Below, one piece after another: positions 24,126 through 36,486 of a stretch of DNA of 64,000 nucleotides. Each line of letters starts with the position of its first letter. Position 1 is the first letter of the stretch. The notes under the pieces are model-generated. The model saw nothing but the letters and a program-made list of their open reading frames with translations. It was not told the origin of the DNA and ran no database searches. Where the stretch lies: contig CM119263.1 in assembly GCA_051294375.1 (NCBI GenBank), positions 29,587,503 to 29,651,502 on the forward strand, read 5' to 3'. Position numbers and translations under genes: made by a program. The stretch comes from Paraspadella gotoi. Taxonomy: Eukaryota; Chaetognatha.

Positions 24126-24985
24126 TGTATTAAACTTTTGAAAAGAGATGAGAGCTAGATCCATACTTGGATTTAAATTAAGTTTAAGAATTACGAATTA
24201 AGAATTAATCGCAGACGAGATTTAATATTGAATTTTATATCATCAATATTAGTTAAAAGCCGCCGCATTTTTGATTTTTTTTATCAAACAGATATTTTTC
24301 TAGAAATTCGTCTTCCCAATTTCCCTTTTTTATTTTCGGTAAACAAAGATGGCGACGACGCCGGCTGCGTCGAACTTTTACGATTTCTTTTCTTTCATTT
24401 TTTTCCCCTTTTTTTCCCTTGTTTTTTCCTTTCTTTCCTTTTTTTTCTTTTTTTCCATTTTTTCCCATTTTTCCCCATTTTTTGTTGTTTTTTTCTCCTT
24501 TCTTTATTTTGTTTATGATCTTCCTTTCAATTTTTTTTAGTTCGATCGAGTCTTTGTTTTCTTTTAATTTTCACAGTTTTTTTTTCATTTTTTTGTTTTG
24601 TTTGTTTATTTTTACACTCCTTTTAAATATTTGTTTTATATTATATCAGGGGCAATATAGCTTATTTATTAATTGAATGGATAATTTTTATATTGGTTGT
24701 ACCAATTTCAGATATTTTAGATTTCCCTTTCAGTTTAATTTTTCTATTTTGAATTCCATTTTAACTTTTTGTTGTTTATTTTTCTTTTCCTCCCTTTTCT
24801 TTTTTCTTTATTTATTTTTCTCTTTCCTCTCTTTTTCTTTTTCCTCTATTTTTTTCTTATTTTCTTAGTTTAGTTCAGATTTCGTCTTTCAAATTCCTTC
24901 TTTTCTTCTTCCTCCCTTTTGAATTTATTTTCTTTTTTCCTTTTCTCCAACTTCCAACGAGGATGTCCGGGATTTCTGGCGAAAA
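24126..24985. other. T-rich low-complexity DNA
   Basis: Long TTTTC/TTTCC-rich plus strand at 24370-24930. Phe-rich open frames are compositional. Confidence 0.6.
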
Positions 24986-25373
24986 GAAAGGCCTTTTCTA
25001 AATCCCCTTCAATCAAAGAGTTGGGTTTTTGCGGCCAAACATTTGGGATCTGCGGCCAAATGGCCTTCGTTTCCTACTTTGCGGCCAAATTGACTTTTCC
25101 ATGGACCCATGGTTCAATGGTGTCTTGTCTTATGAAATGAAAGATTGCAATTCCTGTGCAAACTTCTTTAATGTAGCAATTACGCAATCTTATTAAATTA
25201 AATTGGTAAACTATTAGTACAAAGGCATGGAAAGACTCCGGAGAGGCTTGAAATAGCACTATTGCATAATGTACTATCAGATAGTCCGGGAAAAAGTATA
25301 TCCAAACTTTTAAATTATGTATACAACGGTAATGCTGAAAGCCTGTGTTTTTATTTATAAATTTATTTACATA
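24986..25373. other. Unannotated DNA with GCGGCCAAA words
   Basis: Three GCGGCCAAA copies at 25030-25092; otherwise unremarkable. Confidence 0.5.
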
Positions 25374-25378
25374 GTATT

Positions 25379-25465
<87 letters not shown>

Positions 25466-25469
25466 TTTT

Positions 25470-25504
<35 letters not shown>

Positions 25505-25510
25505 TTAATT
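25374..25510. repeat. (TTTA)n microsatellite
   Basis: About 33 TTTA tetramers with one TTTTTTA interruption near 25468. Confidence 0.98.
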
Positions 25511-25695
25511 AATTTATTTAATTTTTAATTTCCAAACGAAACAACTCGGCCGGAAAGAGTACAAAACAGCTTTCGCTTCCTCCGAACGGAACATCGCATC
25601 TTGGAATGAAAAAGCCGCGATGTCTCTAGGACTGAAAGCTGAAGCTAAAAGTCCTTTTCATGTTTTTCCCGGAGACTGAATGAAGAACCGCTTGA
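25511..25695. other. Unannotated DNA
   Basis: Nothing recognised. Confidence 0.5.
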
Positions 25696-26215
25696 AAATC
25701 TCCAGTCGGGGAAGAGTAGAGAGAAGAGCAGGGGGGAGGAGGAGCGGGGAGGTGCTGTGGGGGGAAAGGGGCCCCGCTTGCCTTTCAGAGAATCCTCGAT
25801 CGGGATGAAGTACGAGGAAGAAAGGAAGGAGGAGTAGAGGAGAAAAGAGGAGGAAAGGGAGGAAGGAGAAAGGAATTAGAAGGAAAGAGAAGAAGGAGAG
25901 GAAAGGAAGGAGTAGAGGGAGAAAGGAGGAGGAAAGGGAGGAAGGAGGATGAAAGTGAAGAAAGGAGGATAAAAATAAGGAAGGAAATAGGTAATAAAGA
26001 GAGGAAAGGAAGGGAAAAATGGGAGGAAAGGGAGGAAGGAGGAGGAAAGGAAGGAAGGAGGAGGAAAGGAAGGAAGGAGGAGAAAGGAAATAGAAGGAAA
26101 AAGAGGAAGAAGGAGGAAAGGAAGAGAAGAAATGGGAGGAGAGAGAGGAATGAGAAGGAATGAGGAATGGGGAAAGAGGAAGGGGAAATAAAAAAGAGGA
26201 AATTGAAAAGACAAA
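25696..26215. repeat. ~0.5-kb purine-rich AGGAGGAAAGG tract
   Basis: Nearly all purine on the plus strand, made of irregular GGAGGAAAGGAAGGA units. The minus strand reads as Ser/Phe/Pro-rich frames, which are not genes. Confidence 0.9.
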
Positions 26216-26665
26216 TTGAAAATAAGAATTGAATCGTGGAATAGAAAGGATAAAGGATAACTTATTATATGTGTAACTAAATAATTTTTTGTTCATTACC
26301 TTTGTAATGACACAAATCAGTAATCAGTAAACAAAAAATAGTAAAAATAGTGATTAAAATCAGAGGCGAGGAAATTTTTTCAAGAAATGTAGGAACAAAA
26401 TATGACATTTAAAAAATGGGTTAAAAAAATTTAAATTAAAAAAGAAATTAGAAATAGTAAATAAGAGAATTATAATATTAACAAGTCATATTAGATAGGG
26501 ATTTAAATATGTAGCAAAAATAAGGACGGTACTAATTTTGTAAATTAAAAATATAAAGGAAAAGAATTGAAATTAGAAAAAAAGGAGATGAATAGAGAAT
26601 TGAGATCGCAGGAAGGAGGGACAAGAAGACCGCGACAACTTGTCATTCAAAGGAAGAAGAACGCG

Positions 26666-26666
<1 letters not shown>
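26216..26666. other. AT-rich DNA
   Basis: Nothing recognised. Confidence 0.5.
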
Positions 26667-26715
<49 letters not shown>

Positions 26716-26864
26716 TCTATATTTTTTTTCCCTATTCTCCGGAAATCTCTCTCTTTATTCTTCTGCGAAGCAAAACGCAGTTTTTCTGCACAACTGTGAG
26801 CCACACACAGTGATACAACTCGAGTGCGAATTTGAGATGCTATCAATCTCGAACGAGTTTCTTT

Positions 26865-26940
<76 letters not shown>
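26667..26940. repeat. Two (CT)n microsatellites
   Basis: (CT)n at 26667-26713 and 26868-26938, separated by about 155 bp of unique sequence. Confidence 0.96.
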
Positions 26941-27094
26941 ACTGCCAACGGCTCCAGTCTCGAGTAAAGGAGCAGAGATTAGGGTTTCCGTTTTCCGCGG
27001 GAATTTATTGGAAAAAAAATGATTCCAACGAGAATAAGTTTCTTTCGTTTGTCGTTTCTTCGATTGAGAGAGAAAAAAAGGAGGGAAGTGGATC

Positions 27095-27478
27095 GGGTTA
27101 AGTGTGAGAGTGTGGAAGGTTTAGTGTGGAAGAGAGAGGACTGTGAAGTGTGGGAGTGTGGGAGGTTTAGTGTGGTAGAGAGGGAACTGTGAAGTGTGGG
27201 AGTGTGGGAGATTTAGTGTGGGAGAGAGGGGACTTTGAAGTGTGGAGGTGTGGGAGGTTTAGTCTGGTAGAGAGGGGACTGTGAAGTGTGGAAGTGGGGG
27301 AGTTTTAGTGTGGGAGAAAGGGGACAGTGAAGTGTGGGAGTGTGGGAGATTTAGTGTGGAAGAGAGGGTACTTTGAAGTGTGGAGGTGTGGGAGGTTTAG
27401 TGTGGAAGAGAGGGGACTGTGAATTTTGGGAGTGTGGGAGGTTTCGTGTGGGAGAGAGGGGACTGTAAAGTGCTTACT
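27095..27478. repeat. ~46-bp minisatellite, G-rich
   Basis: About eight copies of a unit with GTTTAGTGTGG, AGAGAGGGGACTGTGAAG and TGTGGGAGTGTGGGAG parts, with scattered substitutions. Open frames on the minus strand here are repeat translation. Confidence 0.93.
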
Positions 27479-28310
27479 GTCTCGTTTTGAAGTGAACAAA
27501 GTGTGGATAGTAGGGGCCGGAGTGTGAGCGGCATTGAGAGACTGTGTCTCGCATTGCAAGAGAACAGAAGAAGCCCGTGAGAGGCTTTGCGCGACTGTTA
27601 AAGTGTGTGGGAAGCAATGATCATGAAAGGCTGTGAGAGGCTGTGAGTGGTTATGTGAGTTTTGTGAGAAGCGGAGAGAGGCTGTGAAAAGTTGATGGCT
27701 TCGGAGAAAACGATTGGACCAAGTGAGGAATTCCTCTGAGAAGAAATTGGTGAGTGTGACGACCCGGGTAAGTTCGAGTGACTTTTGGCGGGAATAATAA
27801 GAAGACGAACTATGACCGACCAATGAAGAAGGTCAACTACTATTACTAAATGTGGAATTATCGCTAAAGATTTGAGCAAACTAATTAGGTAAATATTGTC
27901 GAAGCGACCTTTATGGTTTACAGCGCTGTTCCTATAAAACGAGTCGGCTACAATGCAGAACCCCGCAAATCTTTTTCATAACGCCGTCCTCGGCGCCGCA
28001 AAGAAAAAAAGAGAATCAGTTCCGGCGCGGCGCCGCTTTGATTGATTCCGTCTTCTTCGATGGCATAAAAGTGATGGACTCGGGTTATTAATTGATAAGC
28101 AACTTTCGCTCTCGAATCTCGTAAACTTTAATTGTTATTGTTTCTCATCGACGTCGCTTTATCTCTTTCTTTCCCCCCCCCCGAGGAAATAATATTACCT
28201 TTTTACTTTTTACGGTATCTATTCAATTATTAAAATGTTAGAGGGAGTTTCTTATCAGTTTATGTTTCGCTGGCGTTTATTTTTAGAAATAATTACATTT
28301 GATTATAAGA
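27479..28310. other. Unannotated DNA
   Basis: GCTGTGAGAGG words at 27570-27690 and a GGCGCCG-rich patch at 27985-28035. No gene. Confidence 0.5.
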
Positions 28311-28578
28311 CTTGTGTTCCTTTTTGTTCCTTTTTCTTTCTTGTTCCTTTAAAATTTATTTTTTTCCCTTTATTCCTATCCCTTTTTTTGTAATTCTTTT
28401 CCTTAATTCTTTTACTTTTATTTGTTCCCCTTCTCTTTTCTTTTCTTTTTCCTTTGTTCTCCTTTTCTTTTCTTTTCCCTTCTTTTTCCTTTCTTCTCCT
28501 TACCTTTTTTTTCCGTGAAAACATTTGTCTCTCGATTCTGTCGCAGAAACGCAGCTGAGGGCCGATGCTGAATTTCTT

Positions 28579-28672
<94 letters not shown>

Positions 28673-29510
28673 CCTCTCTGCAGCCCGACCTGTGACGTTT
28701 GACACACATTGAACTTTTAGTTTTTAATTTTTAGCTTGTTTTTGTTTGTTGTTTTGAAACTCTCTCTGTTCTCTCTCTCTCTCTCTCTCTTACCCTTGCT
28801 CCTTCTCGCGAGGATAAACTTGTTAATCAAGCGCGGTTCTCTAATCCAGAGTTTCTCCCACCTGGGTCAAAACCGTTTCCCTCTCTTCTCTCTCTCTCTC
28901 TCGTCTCTCTCTCTCTCTCTCTCTTCTCTCTCCTCCTCTCTCTCTTATCTCAAACTCCCTTTTAATTTGATCTCTCTTGCTTTTCTCTTTTAATTTTAAT
29001 TTTCTCAAACTTTCCCTTTTTTCTGTTCTATTATCTGCCTCATTTCTCTTCCTTTTTTCCCTTTTTATTACTCTACATTACATTACGTTACATTATATTA
29101 CATCCACCAACATCTTCCTACCTTTTATTTCTGTCAATCGATTTTCTTTACTCGTGATTCCGTATTTTACTCTTTTTTTTTCTTTTCCTTCCTTCTTTCC
29201 TTCCTCCCTTCGTTCCACGCAATTCTTTATCGTCTCCTTTTCTCTTTATCTTTCTTTACTTCCTCCCTCCCTCTCTCCTTCTTTCTTTTCCTTCTTCCCT
29301 TTCTCCTTTCTCCCTCCCTCTCTCCTTCTTTTCTTTCCTATCTCCCTTTCTCCTCTCTCCCTCTCTCCCTCTTTTATTTCCTCCCTAATTTTCTCCTCCC
29401 TCCCTTTTTCATTCTTTCCTTTCCTCCCTCCCTTTTTCCTCCTTTCCCCTCTCTCTCCTTCTTTTCTTTCATCCCTCTCTCCCCCTATCTTCCCCTCTCC
29501 AGGGTCAAAC
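28311..29510. repeat. Pyrimidine-rich region with (CT)n blocks
   Basis: T/C-rich for 1.2 kb. (CT)n blocks at 28578-28677 and 28762-28945; CTCCCTCCCTTT-type words at 29200-29500; a short TACATTACATTA run near 29070-29105. Confidence 0.85.
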
Positions 29511-29557
29511 AGCCATCGCGTTTCGTCAAACGGAATTCCGACGTGATCGACCGCGAG

Positions 29558-29800
29558 GTTCCAATGCAAAGGGATGTGATGGAAAAGTGAAAATAGTTTT
29601 AATGGAATTTAGTCTTAATGCAAAGGGATGTGATGGAAAAGTGAAAATAGTTTTAATGGAATTTAGTCTTAATGCAAAGGGATGTGATGGAAAAGTAAAG
29701 ATAGTTTGTATGGAATTACTTTAAAGCAAAAGGATGTGGTGGAAAAGTGAAAGGAGTTTGATTGGAATTTAGTTTTTATGGAAAGGGATGCAGAGCCAAA
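29558..29800. repeat. 54-bp minisatellite
   Basis: Four copies; the first two are identical over 54 bp (AATGCAAAGGGATGTGATGG...TTTAGTCTT), the later ones diverge. A decayed fifth may lie at 29790-29860. Confidence 0.93.
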
Positions 29801-29937
29801 GGTTTTAATTGAATTGAGTTTTTAAAAAAGTAAGGAAGTGATGGAAAAGTTTTAATGGAAAAAAAGGTTCATTGAAAATTAGATAAAATTGGTTTCGTGA
29901 AATAGGAAACCAGAAAATCTTTTCAAAAAAAAAAAAA

Positions 29938-30524
29938 NNNNNNNNNNNNNNNNNNNNNNNNNNNNNNNNNNNNNNNNNNNNNNNNNNNNNNNNNNNNNNN
30001 NNNNNNNNNNNNNNNNNNNNNNNNNNNNNNNNNNNNNNNNNNNNNNNNNNNNNNNNNNNNNNNNNNNNNNNNNNNNNNNNNNNNNNNNNNNNNNNNNNNN
30101 NNNNNNNNNNNNNNNNNNNNNNNNNNNNNNNNNNNNNNNNNNNNNNNNNNNNNNNNNNNNNNNNNNNNNNNNNNNNNNNNNNNNNNNNNNNNNNNNNNNN
30201 NNNNNNNNNNNNNNNNNNNNNNNNNNNNNNNNNNNNNNNNNNNNNNNNNNNNNNNNNNNNNNNNNNNNNNNNNNNNNNNNNNNNNNNNNNNNNNNNNNNN
30301 NNNNNNNNNNNNNNNNNNNNNNNNNNNNNNNNNNNNNNNNNNNNNNNNNNNNNNNNNNNNNNNNNNNNNNNNNNNNNNNNNNNNNNNNNNNNNNNNNNNN
30401 NNNNNNNNNNNNNNNNNNNNNNNNNNNNNNNNNNNNNNNNNNNNNNNNNNNNNNNNNNNNNNNNNNNNNNNNNNNNNNNNNNNNNNNNNNNNNNNNNNNN
30501 NNNNNNNNNNNNNNNNNNNNNNNN
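29938..30524. other. Assembly gap (587 N)
   Basis: Undetermined bases, preceded by poly-A. Confidence 1.
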
Positions 30525-31714
30525 AAGAGAGGAGGATTCATGCATCTCTTGATGGAAACCGGATATTGCGTTTAGCCTCTGTTTCGGCTTCTATCGACGG
30601 AGACCAAGCGGTTTTTCTAGGCGGGGGAAGAGAAGGGAGAGTGGGGAGGAGGAAGAGATGGGGGGAGAGAGAGGGGGAAGAAGGGAGAGAAAAAAGAAGG
30701 AGAGGGAGAGAATGTGATTGTGAGAAAGAGAGAGATAGAGAAAAAAGGGGATTGAATGAGATTTAATTGATCGGAACGAAATAAGTTTTTATTTCTCTTT
30801 TCATTTTCTTTTTTTTCGGGGGTGGCATTTCTAGGGGGGGAAGTGGGGCAGGAGGATGGGAAGTGGGGTAGGGGGAAGCTGGGGCAGTGGGAGGGGCGTT
30901 GAAACGAAATTTCTATTTTTTAATGATTCGATTTTCGGTGCAAAATGATTTTTTTAGGGTGAAACGAGTATTTTTTTTGGGGAGGGTTTTTGCAGGGTTA
31001 TGTGGATAAAATAGGTTTTTGTGGGTGAAATAAGTTTGGTGGGTAAAATACAGAATTTTTGTGGTCGGTTTTAAATAAGGAGTTTCAGTTGGTGAAATTA
31101 TTTACTGCGGTTAAATACGGATTTTATGGTGAGAATTTTTTTTGTGGGTGAAATACTTTTTTTTTTTTGGTTGAAGGCAATCGAGGGAAGAAATCTTTTT
31201 CACAGTTGAAACAGCAAAGACTTGGAAAAGCCAGGATTTGGGAGGAAAGGAAAAGGAGGAAAAGGGAGGAAAGGAGGAAAGAAAAGAAAAGAGAGGAAAA
31301 AAGGAGAAGCGGTGGAGGAAAGGGAAAAAAATGGGAAAAATGGAAAAACGAAGAAAAGGGCTGGAATAGTTATTAGTTGGTTTTCGGTCTGTCGGTCCGT
31401 CGGTCGGTCGGTGGGTATGTCTGTCGGTCGGTCTGTCCCACTTACGTTAAAAATATATATAATTTGCCTCAAATCTAAGGGACTGCTTTCGCCGCCTTCA
31501 GGAAATAAAGTCACAGCGACGCAACACACTGGATGAACCGATCCTGTTTTTTTTTTTTGAGTGACGATTATGAAAGAGAAAAATAGAGGAAAGAAAGAAA
31601 AGAAGAAAGAAATTTTTGAATTTTGAGTCGGGAAGGTATGAAGGAAAATATTAAGACAAATTGTCGCTTGACGAGGATGGTATTAGTAATTGGGTTTAGA
31701 GGGTGAGAACTATT
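30525..31714. other. G/A-rich and GGGTGAAAT-word DNA
   Basis: Purine-rich patches at 30620-30760 and 31240-31360; irregular GTGGGTGAAATA words at 30955-31165; GGTCGGTCGG words at 31385-31435. No supported gene. Confidence 0.6.
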
Positions 31715-31716
31715 AT

Positions 31717-31754
<38 letters not shown>

Positions 31755-31756
31755 AT
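31715..31756. repeat. (CTA)n microsatellite
   Basis: About thirteen ACT/CTA triplets. Confidence 0.97.
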
Positions 31757-31869
31757 AAAAAGTAAATACTAAAAAGTAATTACTGTATATATCTCGATTA
31801 TCTCAAAACGACTGTACCCCTAGTAACGGTGACTTGAAAACTACCAACACCACCCTAAATGTTCACCAC

Positions 31870-32840
31870 CCCCCATTCCCACCGGCGTCGAAACCACCTC
31901 CGCCATCGAAACCACCTCCGCCATCGAAACCACCTCCGCCGTCGAAACCACCTCCACCGTCCGAAACACCTCACCGTCAAAACCACCTCCACCATTGGAA
32001 ACCACCTCCACCGTCGAAACCACCTCCACTGTCAAACCAATCTCCACTGTCGAAACCACCTCCACCGTCGAAACCACGCTCCAACCGTCGAAACCACCTC
32101 CACGCGTCGAAACCACCTCCGCCGTCGAAACCACCTCCGCCGTCAAAACAACCTCCGCCGTCGAAAACCAACCTCCACCATCGAATCCACCTCCGCCATG
32201 GAAACCATCTCCGCCGTCGAAACCCACTCCGACGTCCGAAACCACCTCCGCCGTCGAAACCAACCTCGCCGTCGAAACACCTCCACCATCGAAACTACCC
32301 TCCACGTAAACCACCTCCGCGTCGAAACCACCTCCGCCGTCAAAACCACCTCCGACGTCGAAACAACCACCTCCGCCGTCAAAACCACCTCCGCCATCAA
32401 AACCACCTCCACCGTCGAAACACCTTCCACCGTCGAAACCACCTCCGCCACAAAGCCTCCCGACCACCTCCGCCGTCAAAACCACCTCCACGAAACCACC
32501 TCCGCCGTCGAAACCACCTCCGCCGTCAAAACCACCTCCGCCGTCGAAAACCAACCTCCACCATCGAAACCACCTCCGCCGTCGAAACCACCTCCGCCGT
32601 CAAAAACCACCTCCGCCGTCGAAACCACCTCCACCGTCAAAACCACCTCGTCGTCGAAACTACCTCCACCGTCGAAACGCACCTCCACCGTCAGAACCAC
32701 CTCCACGTCGAAACCACCTCCGCCTCCGAACCACCTCCGCCGCGAAACGCACCTCCACCGTCGAAAAACACCTCCGCCGTCGAAACATCTCAAAACCCCT
32801 CCGCCGTCGAAACCACCTCCGCCATCGACAGATCACAGAG
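31870..32840. repeat. 18-bp minisatellite, ~50 copies, coding-like
   Basis: Unit GTCGAAACCACCTCCGCC with common variants (CCACCG, CATCG, CAAAA) over about 970 bp. Because the unit is a multiple of three and lacks stops, all plus frames stay open for long stretches (Lys-Pro-Pro-Pro-Pro-Ser, Glu-Thr-Thr-Ser-Ala-Val or Arg-Asn-His-Leu-Arg-Arg), as do minus frames. Indels switch the frames freely, which argues against selection for one protein. Confidence 0.95.
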
Positions 32841-32881
32841 CGTAAATTTCAATTTCCTTCCAAGTAAAAGAATTTTTAAAA

Positions 32882-32882
32882 A

Positions 32883-32930
<48 letters not shown>

Positions 32931-32931
32931 A
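32882..32931. repeat. (GTC)n microsatellite
   Basis: About sixteen perfect GTC triplets. Confidence 0.98.
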
Positions 32932-33031
32932 ATGGAATTTCTTTGTAGCGAGAATTAATAATGGAAGGGAATCGTTCGTCGTAAATGGGGCATTGTATTA
33001 CGCGACATTAGCAGATGTAAAAATCGAAACA

Positions 33032-33032
<1 letters not shown>

Positions 33033-33093
<61 letters not shown>

Positions 33094-33167
33094 AAGTGAG
33101 AGAGAGAGAGAAGGAAGATAGAGAGAGAAAGTGAGAGAGAGAGTGATGAGAGAGAGAGAGAGAGACA
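33033..33167. repeat. (GA)n microsatellite
   Basis: GA with AAGTGAG and GATAG interruptions. Confidence 0.96.
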
Positions 33168-33879
33168 ATAACGGATCAGTCTTCCTTTATCCTTCGTTTT
33201 CAGGATTTTCATTGTTGGAAGAATTTTTTGTCGTCAAAGTTTTCATTTTTTTCCTTTATTTATTTTTTTTATTAAACACAATAAACAAGAAAACAATAAA
33301 CATTACAAAAAAATAAAACAGAAAAATTTAAAAAAATTAAAATCAATAGTTAAGGGATTAGATCTAAGATTAAAACACCGGTTCATGATTCAAATCGTTT
33401 GGAGGTCTTAAAAAATTAAATATTTTTTATTTTTTTGATTTAATTTGATTTAAATGAACATTTGATAGGGTATTGCACAAAAACTTTAGAAATACTAGAT
33501 TTTCTTCATTCTATGGTTTTAAACCTTATATTAAGCCTAACGAAGTGTACTTTAATCGTTAACTCCAAGTTTGACTTTAAATATTTGATTTACGCCAACT
33601 GATTTACGTCAATTTGGAGTAACGTTTCTGCCTCCTTACTGCTGTCAAGGATATTCAACAACAATTTTTGAAAATGCTTTTTTCTAATTAAGTATACATT
33701 GTTGTATTGGATTCAGATTGATTCTTTTTTTTTTACGTGTTTGTTGGCGCTGGTGGCGTAAAAACTACGCCAAAACATATATATTTCCTAATTACATATG
33801 TGGCGTTAATGATTTTTCAAAAAAATATTAAAATATATAAAGTTAAATAATTGTTAAATGTTTATATTTAAATTTTTAA
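33168..33879. other. AT-rich island, no gene
   Basis: Notably poor in microsatellites. A small inverted repeat TGGCGTA-AAAAC-TACGCCA lies at about 33753-33771, using the word that recurs in the adjacent tandem repeat. Confidence 0.6.
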
Positions 33880-34315
33880 AAGAATTGTGGCGTAAAATGG
33901 CGTGAAATGAAGGTAAAACCGTTTAAAATGATATCATGATGTGGCGTAAAGACTTTCTGATTGTTTCTAGTAAAAGCTATTCAGTTTAAGTGGTTTTAAA
34001 AGATTTATCTGGCCTCTTTTTATACAGATGTGGCGTAGAATGGCGTAAAATGAACAAAAAAAGCATATAAATATTATTAATTCCGTGGCGTAAAGACTTT
34101 TTGTTTATTTTATAGTAAAAACTACTCGGTTAAGTTGCTTTAAATATTTTTCCGACCTTTTTTTAAATTGTTTGGCGTAGAATGGCGTAAAATGAACAGA
34201 AAACCATATAATATCATTTAATTTTGTGGCGTTAAAACTTTGTTTCATTTTCCAAATAAAACTATTAAGTTAAGATGCTTTGGCGTAGAATGGCGTAAAT
34301 TGACGTAAAACTAAG
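33880..34315. repeat. ~142-bp tandem repeat with GGCGTAA boxes
   Basis: Three copies. Each has TGGCGTAGAATGGCGTAAA (near 33887, 34031, 34172; a last partial at 34280), then TGGCGTAAAGACTTT (33942, 34086, 34227), then an AGTAAAA(G/A)CTA(T/C)T-type block. Spacing is about 141-144 bp, with the final interval shorter. Confidence 0.85.
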
Positions 34316-34490
34316 CCACTTTATCCCCTTATCTCTTTCCCCTTCCTCCTTTTCTTTTCTCTTTTATTTTTATACAATCTCCGATTCAAAGTCGATTATT
34401 TTTCGGTTTTAATTCTTTAAAAATCAAAGAAAAAACGAATACCGAAAATAAATCTCAAATCATAGATAAAAAGAAACAAAGATACTAAAC

Positions 34491-35242
34491 CATCACGCAT
34501 AAAATGGGTATATTTTTTCGCAATCGAGTAAACAAAAAGATTTCGGAATCTTCTTTACCGTTTTTTTAAATTTCAGATTTTTTTTAAAATTTCTTTTTCC
34601 TTAATTTTTTCTTTTTTTTTTCTCAATTCTTTTTTCTCAATTTTTTTTCAAACAATTAATTCCTAATTACTTATTGCATAAAAAGGTTTTTATTCAATAG
34701 TTCATACAAAATATCGAGATTGGTTTTTTTTATTAAACATTGCATTCGAAATTCAAATCATTTCAAATCAGATGAAAAGGATGAAAATCAAGAGAGAGAC
34801 AGTGAGAGAGAGAGAGAGAAAGAGAGAAGAGAGACTCTCTAAGAACTTCTTCAAGTTCAAAGCAAACATCTTGTTAAGGTATAGTTGCCGCTAAAAAAAC
34901 CATTTTCAGCAGAATATTGGAGTCCGGTATCAATAGAATCTAAAATTTATGATAAAAAGACAGAATTTATCGAAAAGGAAAGTAAAAACAACTAAATATG
35001 TTCTCAAAGATTTTCAAGAAAGACTGTTCTCATTTTGTGCGGGCCATTACCGTGAGACATATCCATGAATTTCAGTAACGAGTTGAAAGGTCATTTCATC
35101 CTCTTGAATTCGCCGTATGCGAACGAAAAATTTGTTCAGGGGAAAATCAATAAATGAAGAAAATATCACTTAATTCGCGAATTCCAACGCGGTAAACGTT
35201 TAAACTATTCCTTTTCGGTTTTACCCCATTTTATGCGTGATG
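34491..35242. mobile_element. MITE-like interval with 18-bp terminal inverted repeats
   Basis: CATCACGCATAAAATGGG at 34491-34508 occurs as its perfect reverse complement at 35225-35242. The interval between is 752 bp, AT-rich and non-coding, as expected for a small non-autonomous DNA transposon. A clear target-site duplication is not visible (at most AC on both sides), so the superfamily is not assigned. Confidence 0.5.
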
Positions 35243-36326
35243 ACATAAAACCAGTGGACCAATTTTAATAAAAGTATCAGAAATTGTGGATCAATAATGG
35301 GTCGTTTGGTTTATGTTTGAAATTTGTTAAAAATAAAGACTATAATAAAGATATACCCATTATAATAATTACAAGTATCATGTATATTAAGCAATGAGAA
35401 TGGTTGTAAGCTGAAAAAAAGCATGATAAATCTTAAGATCATAATAAATATATTATATCAGTTTCATACATATTGATGATTCATAGGCCTTAATATACAG
35501 TAGGAAACAATATATAAAATGACTATCGCCAGAAATGCTACTGGCGCATTTTTGCGCATCATTTTTGGGAATTATCAATGATAAATACCTTGAGAGTAAA
35601 TACATTTGCATCTCCTATAACCAGAGGTTTTGCGAGGAAAGCCTAGTTTTTGCGCTACAAAAAAAGAAATATTGCTTTCTGTACTATTCCAATATTTTTA
35701 TTATTTGAAAGATTCTTTTTCGGTTTTTAGTTAGAGTTACGCTTACGCTTCGTATATTCAAAAATAAAATTTTTCTTTTCAGTATTTTCCATACAGTAAA
35801 TATTTCAAAAAGCCTTGTTTTTTGGTATCAAATTCCCTATTATTTTTCGGCCGATAGGAGAAATAAAAATTTCGTCGAATACTGCTAATCCCTACATTTG
35901 ATGAAGAATCGTCTATCGAAATTTGGAAAGTTAAATTTAAAGATAAAAATCTTCTGATGAAAAATAGAAAAATTATCGTCTCGCGTAAAAAAAAAAAAAA
36001 AAAATCGGGCGACGACAAGAATAAAATCAACTTCTGTCACTACAACACGTCCCTTTCATTGTCAAAGACAAAGACAAAGACAAAGAAACTGATTCCCTTC
36101 CCCTCTCGCCTGGCGCCTGTCATGATTATCAGTCGCCTGTTAGAGGGAGTTGTTTTTGCAGCCAGGCGCCTGTAATGGGTAACTGTACTGAATCTTTTTG
36201 GGTCAAATCAGACGATGACTCTATCTCTGCTAACCAACGAATTTCAATATCTATTTTTAATTAAAATTGATTTTTTTTCATTTTGAATATATCTGTTTTC
36301 GGGAGAGTACAAAGAATATTGGTATT

Positions 36327-36327
<1 letters not shown>
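35243..36327. other. AT-rich DNA
   Basis: Two SSR-free stretches with CTGGCGC/GCGCCAG words at 35535-35545 and 36108-36172. No gene seen. Confidence 0.55.

Positions 36328-36398
<71 letters not shown>
36328..36398. repeat. (GA)n microsatellite
   Basis: Nearly pure GA. Confidence 0.97.
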
Positions 36399-36486
36399 CA
36401 GACAACCGCATCGGGAAATCTTCTTAATTTGACAGAGTCAATTTTTCCTTTAAGACGAAAATAATCTCTTTTCCGCTGTCATCAAA

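Noticed and set aside
25658-26296. 212-residue Ser/Phe/Pro-rich minus-strand frame
   Set aside because: It is the complement of a purine-rich AGGAGGAAAGG tract and shows no domain.
31834-32958. 374-residue proline-rich open frame as a gene
   Set aside because: The 18-bp unit is a multiple of three, so several frames on both strands are equally open. Indels switch frames and no signal peptide or unique domain is seen. Reported as a minisatellite.
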